Part shown: one piece after another, positions 6,963 through 9,484 of the stretch
Layout of the letters: each line of letters starts with the position of its first letter
Numbering within the stretch: the first letter of the stretch is position 1
Assembly: GCA_965656195.1 (NCBI GenBank)
Contig: CBFHJL010000106.1
Coordinates: 1-9,484 of the forward strand
Length of the DNA: 9,484 bases
Source: Brumimicrobium sp965656195
Lineage (GTDB): Bacteria; Bacteroidota; Bacteroidia; Flavobacteriales_D; Crocinitomicaceae
Direction of reading: 5' to 3'
Position numbers and translations under genes: made by a program
Notes under the pieces: generated by a model
The model's input: only the letters and a program-made list of their open reading frames with translations
What the model was told of the DNA's origin: nothing
The model's database searches: none

Positions 6963-6970
6963 TATCTTTG
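6963..6970 (+). promoter_or_regulatory. Bacteroidota -7 box for the ABC-F gene
   Basis: TATCTTTG matches TAnnTTTG exactly and ends 18 bases before the ABC-F ATG. The nearest upstream TTG (6949-6951) is only 11 bases away, too close for a normal -33 element, so the upstream half is unsupported. No terminator is visible after the helicase gene, so read-through from it is also possible. Confidence 0.55.
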
Positions 6971-6988
6971 CGGAAAATTTAGCAGAAT

Positions 6989-8617
6989 ATGATTACGGTA
7001 AATAACCTGAATTTACAGTTTGGAAAACGCGTTTTATTCGACGACGTAAACCTTAAATTTTTACACGGTAACTGTTATGGAGTTATTGGAGCGAATGGAG
7101 CTGGGAAATCTACATTTTTAAAAATTCTAACTGGAGATCAAGATCCAACAAAGGGTCACATTGAACTTGAGCCTGGAAAAAGAATGGCGGTTTTAAAACA
7201 GGATCACTTTGAGTTCAATGATTTTGAAGTTTTACAAACTGTAATTCGTGGTCACGTTCGTTTGTTCGAGATCATGCAGGAAAAAGATGCTTTGTATGCG
7301 AAGCCTGATTTTAGTGAAGAAGATGGTTTGAAAGCTTCAGAACTTGAGGGTGAATTTGCAGACATGGAAGGCTGGAATGCAGAAACGGATGCAGCAACGT
7401 TATTATCTAATCTTGGAATAGAAGAGTCTTATCATAATACGCTTATGAAAGATATTCCTAATGATATGAAGGTTCGAGTGCTTCTAGCTCAGGCTTTATT
7501 CGGGAATCCAGATTTATTGATTTTGGATGAGCCAACGAATGACCTGGATTTAAAAACAATAGAATGGTTAGAAGACTTTTTACTTGATTTTAAGAATACT
7601 GTGATTGTCGTTTCTCATGACCGTCACTTCTTAGATACTGTATGTACTCATATTTGTGATATTGATTATTCGAAAATAAATTTATTCACGGGTAACTATA
7701 CGTTTTGGTATAAATCATCCCAGTTGGCATCTAGACAAAGAGCCGATAAGAATAAAAAAGCCGAGGATAAGAAAAAGGAGCTGCAAGAATTTATTTCTCG
7801 TTTCTCTGCAAATGCAAGTAAATCTAAACAAGCAACAAGTAGAAGAAAACTCCTTGATAAGTTAGATCTAGATGAAATCCAACCTTCTTCTCGTAGATAT
7901 CCTGCGATCATTTTTGAACAGGAAAGGGAAGCAGGAGATCAAATCCTACATGTCAATAACCTTTCGTTTGAGAATGATGGAGAAACGCTCTTTAAAGGAG
8001 TAAATATTAATGTCAATAAGGGAGATAAGATAGCTTTCATATCGAAAAGCTCTAAAGCTTTGACTTCATTATTTGAAATCCTAAATGGTCACCTGACTCC
8101 TACGACAGGTGATTTCAATTGGGGAACCACAATTACAACGGCCTACATGCCTAATGATAACCATGGATTCTTCCAACAAGATGATTCTTTAGTTGATTGG
8201 TTGCGTGAGTATGCCCAGACTGAAGAAGAGAAAGACGAGGTTTATTTAAGGGGTTTCTTAGGTAAGATGTTGTTCTCAGGTGAAGAGGCTATGAAAAGTG
8301 CGAAAGTCCTTTCCGGAGGAGAGAAGGTTCGTTGTATGTTGTCTAAAATGATGATGAAAAGAGCGAATTTCTTAATGTTTGATGAACCAACAAATCACCT
8401 GGATCTTGAGTCAATTACAGCGTTGAATAATGGTCTTTCTGATTTTGGCGGAACTTTGGTGATGACATCTCATGACCACGAGCTGATTCGAACTGTTTGT
8501 AATCGTATTATTGAAATTACGCCAAATGGTATGATCGATAAAATGATGCCATATGATGAGTATTTAAAAGATGAGAAAATTGGAAGTCAACAGGCTGAAT
8601 TGTACGCTGGAGTATAG
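6989..8617 (+). CDS. YbiT-like ABC-F family ATPase, with degenerate second ATP site
   Basis: ABC-F proteins are soluble twin-ATPase proteins that bind the ribosomal E site and act on stalled or initiating ribosomes; there are no membrane segments here. The 542 residues and the wording of the first half closely follow E. coli YbiT (about 530 residues). NBD1: Walker A GANGAGKST (34-42), Q-loop KQDHF (70-74), Walker B LLILDEPTNDLD (176-187), switch His in SHDRHF (209-214). Linker (about 243-303) is rich in Lys/Arg/Gln and holds the YbiT-like run RFSANASKSKQATSRR (271-286). NBD2: signature LSGGEKVR (441-448), Walker B FLMFDEPTNHLD (461-472), SHDHEL (494-499). NBD1 lacks a canonical signature (MKDIPNDMKVR, 153-163), as in YbiT. 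Unusually, NBD2 also lacks a Walker A: the place of GxxGxGKS/T reads ISKSSKALTS (351-360), and the Q-loop glutamine is missing (MPNDN, 387-391). Antibiotic-protection function is not suggested by this clade. Confidence 0.93.
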   Translation: MITVNNLNLQFGKRVLFDDVNLKFLHGNCYGVIGANGAGKSTFLKILTGDQDPTKGHIELEPGKRMAVLKQDHFEFNDFEVLQTVIRGHVRLFEIMQEKDALYAKPDFSEEDGLKASELEGEFADMEGWNAETDAATLLSNLGIEESYHNTLMKDIPNDMKVRVLLAQALFGNPDLLILDEPTNDLDLKTIEWLEDFLLDFKNTVIVVSHDRHFLDTVCTHICDIDYSKINLFTGNYTFWYKSSQLASRQRADKNKKAEDKKKELQEFISRFSANASKSKQATSRRKLLDKLDLDEIQPSSRRYPAIIFEQEREAGDQILHVNNLSFENDGETLFKGVNINVNKGDKIAFISKSSKALTSLFEILNGHLTPTTGDFNWGTTITTAYMPNDNHGFFQQDDSLVDWLREYAQTEEEKDEVYLRGFLGKMLFSGEEAMKSAKVLSGGEKVRCMLSKMMMKRANFLMFDEPTNHLDLESITALNNGLSDFGGTLVMTSHDHELIRTVCNRIIEITPNGMIDKMMPYDEYLKDEKIGSQQAELYAGV

Positions 8618-8711
8618 TTGTATAGGTTATCAACAATAAATATAAAAGTTTTCAACAATTTATGTAACCATTGTTAATAAGTGGCGTAATAGTACCACAA
8701 ACAATGATGAA
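8618..8711. other. AT-rich spacer with CAACAAT repeats and DnaA-box-like 9-mers
   Basis: This spacer contains TTATCAACA (8627-8635) and TTTTCAACA (8649-8657) in the same orientation, each followed by AT, and TTATTAACA on the other strand (8672-8680). Each differs from the DnaA box TTATCCACA by one or two bases. AACAAT (8654-8659) and ATTGTT (8670-8675) form a 6-bp inverted repeat with no T tract. No exact TAnnTTTG box precedes the downstream gene, so its promoter is unidentified. Function is unknown; chance in AT-rich DNA is a real possibility. Confidence 0.25.
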
Positions 8712-9484
8712 ATGAAAACGGTTGGTTCAGTATTACTTCTTGTCTTATTTTCAATTTCCTTCAATCTTAGAAGCCAGGAGGATGATATCGTAAAATATAT
8801 CAATAATTGGAAAGATGTAGCTGTGAATCAAATGGTTTTGCATGGAGTTCCTGCAAGTATAACCATGGCTCAGGCAATACTTGAAAGTGGACATGGTAAG
8901 TCAAAATTAGCAATCAAAGCGAATAATCATTTTGGGATAAAATGCAACGGTTGGAAAGGTGCGACATTCCATCACGATGACGACCTGCCAAATGAATGTT
9001 TCAGAAAATATACTAGTGCGTCTGTTTCTTTCGAAGATCATAGCATCTTTTTAACAGGTCGTGCACGATACGCAAGCCTTTTTGATTTGGAAATAACAGA
9101 TTATAAGAGTTGGGCACGAGGATTAAAAGCAGCTGGATATGCTACGAACCCTATTTATCACAAGCTCTTAATTGAAATCATTGAAAGATATGATCTTGAT
9201 AAATTGGACGAAGAGGGCAATATTGATTGGGTAGCAACGAATAGCGAGAATGTCAAAGCAAACAGGGGTGAAGTTGCTCAAACGAATAAGGGTGGACATA
9301 AGATTTATTACAACCCGAATAAAACAAAATATGTGATTGCTGGACAGCATGATACATTTTATCAGATTTCTAGTGAATTTGGAGTGAGTCTCCGTCAATT
9401 AAATAGATGGAATGATTTTCCACAAACGAAAGACTTGTTGCATAAAGGTGATAAGATATATATCATGAGAAAGCGTAAAAGACC
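8712..9484 (+). CDS. Secreted endo-beta-N-acetylglucosaminidase (GH73-like) with LysM, partial (3' end outside window)
   Basis: The frame is open from the ATG at 8712 to the window edge (257 codons). The two ATGs just upstream (8704 and 8707) run into a TGA within three codons, so 8712 is the start. Residues 1-21 form a signal peptide (VGSVLLLVLFSISF core) with likely cleavage before Gln22, so the product is exported. Residues about 27-162 match the glucosaminidase domain of the FlgJ/LytG type: the catalytic Glu58 in QAILESGHGKSKLA, then NNHFGIKC (71-78), and the terminal AGYATNPIYHKLL (141-153). Such enzymes cut the glycan chain of peptidoglycan, acting in wall growth, division or turnover. 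A LysM domain (about 206-250, from KYVIAGQHDTFYQIS to GDKIYI) binds the glycan. Related Bacteroidota proteins often carry a second LysM, which would lie beyond the window. Confidence 0.92.
   Translation, partial: MKTVGSVLLLVLFSISFNLRSQEDDIVKYINNWKDVAVNQMVLHGVPASITMAQAILESGHGKSKLAIKANNHFGIKCNGWKGATFHHDDDLPNECFRKYTSASVSFEDHSIFLTGRARYASLFDLEITDYKSWARGLKAAGYATNPIYHKLLIEIIERYDLDKLDEEGNIDWVATNSENVKANRGEVAQTNKGGHKIYYNPNKTKYVIAGQHDTFYQISSEFGVSLRQLNRWNDFPQTKDLLHKGDKIYIMRKRKR

Noticed and set aside
8039..8068. Frameshift or sequencing error as the cause of the missing NBD2 Walker A
   Set aside because: The frame continues smoothly on both sides with homologous sequence and normal codon use, and the partner elements of the same ATP site are also lost.
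6989..8617. Antibiotic-resistance ABC-F (Vga/Msr/Lsa/OptrA type)
   Set aside because: Sequence follows the YbiT group in linker motif and in the degenerate first signature; that group is not known for target protection.
9168..9398. 76-codon minus-strand frame opposite the glucosaminidase gene
   Set aside because: It is antisense to the catalytic/LysM coding region and its hydrophobic-looking translation is what AT-rich antisense DNA commonly gives.
1..9484. tRNA, rRNA, CRISPR array, insertion sequence or prophage
   Set aside because: Spacers are all under 200 bp; none contains cloverleaf-like sequence, repeated spacer units, transposase genes or long terminal inverted repeats.

Overview
The window reads as ordinary chromosomal DNA from a member of the Bacteroidota, most likely the Flavobacteriales. 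Three things point there: low G+C content; -7 boxes of the Bacteroidota type (TAnnTTTG) directly upstream of five of the seven genes, with almost no Shine-Dalgarno sequences; and gene products whose sequence style matches this phylum (stand-alone HsdR-N nuclease, YbiT-like ABC-F, secreted proteins cleaved at a Ser-Gln junction). The genus cannot be read from the sequence.

Layout. On the minus strand, 1-827 is the 5' part of a gene for a secreted outer-membrane beta-barrel-like protein, cut by the window edge. A perfect 16-bp terminator hairpin (876-911) separates it from clpB (925-3555, minus), the disaggregase chaperone. A 197-bp divergent spacer (3556-3752) follows. All further genes are on the plus strand: a small PD-(D/E)XK nuclease-fold protein of the HsdR N-terminal family (3753-4211), thioredoxin reductase trxB (4306-5256) with its own terminator (5277-5306), an SF2 DEAH-box helicase (5427-6938), a YbiT-like ABC-F ATPase (6989-8617), and a secreted glucosaminidase with a LysM domain (8712-9484, cut at the right edge). 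No gene-free stretch exceeds 200 bp. I see no tRNA, rRNA, CRISPR array, insertion sequence or prophage.

How the genes relate. This is a run of mostly single-gene transcription units, not one pathway. ClpB and thioredoxin reductase serve protein quality control and thiol redox balance, the ABC-F protein probably acts on ribosomes, the helicase and small nuclease act on nucleic acids, and the two secreted products belong to the cell envelope. I found no convincing new multi-gene system. The points most worth a second look are: (a) the ABC-F protein appears to have one intact and one completely dismantled composite ATP site; (b) the nuclease-fold gene and the barrel gene have -7 boxes so close to their ATGs that their mRNAs should be leaderless or nearly so; and (c) a nuclease and a helicase resembling the two halves of HsdR lie near each other with no methyltransferase.
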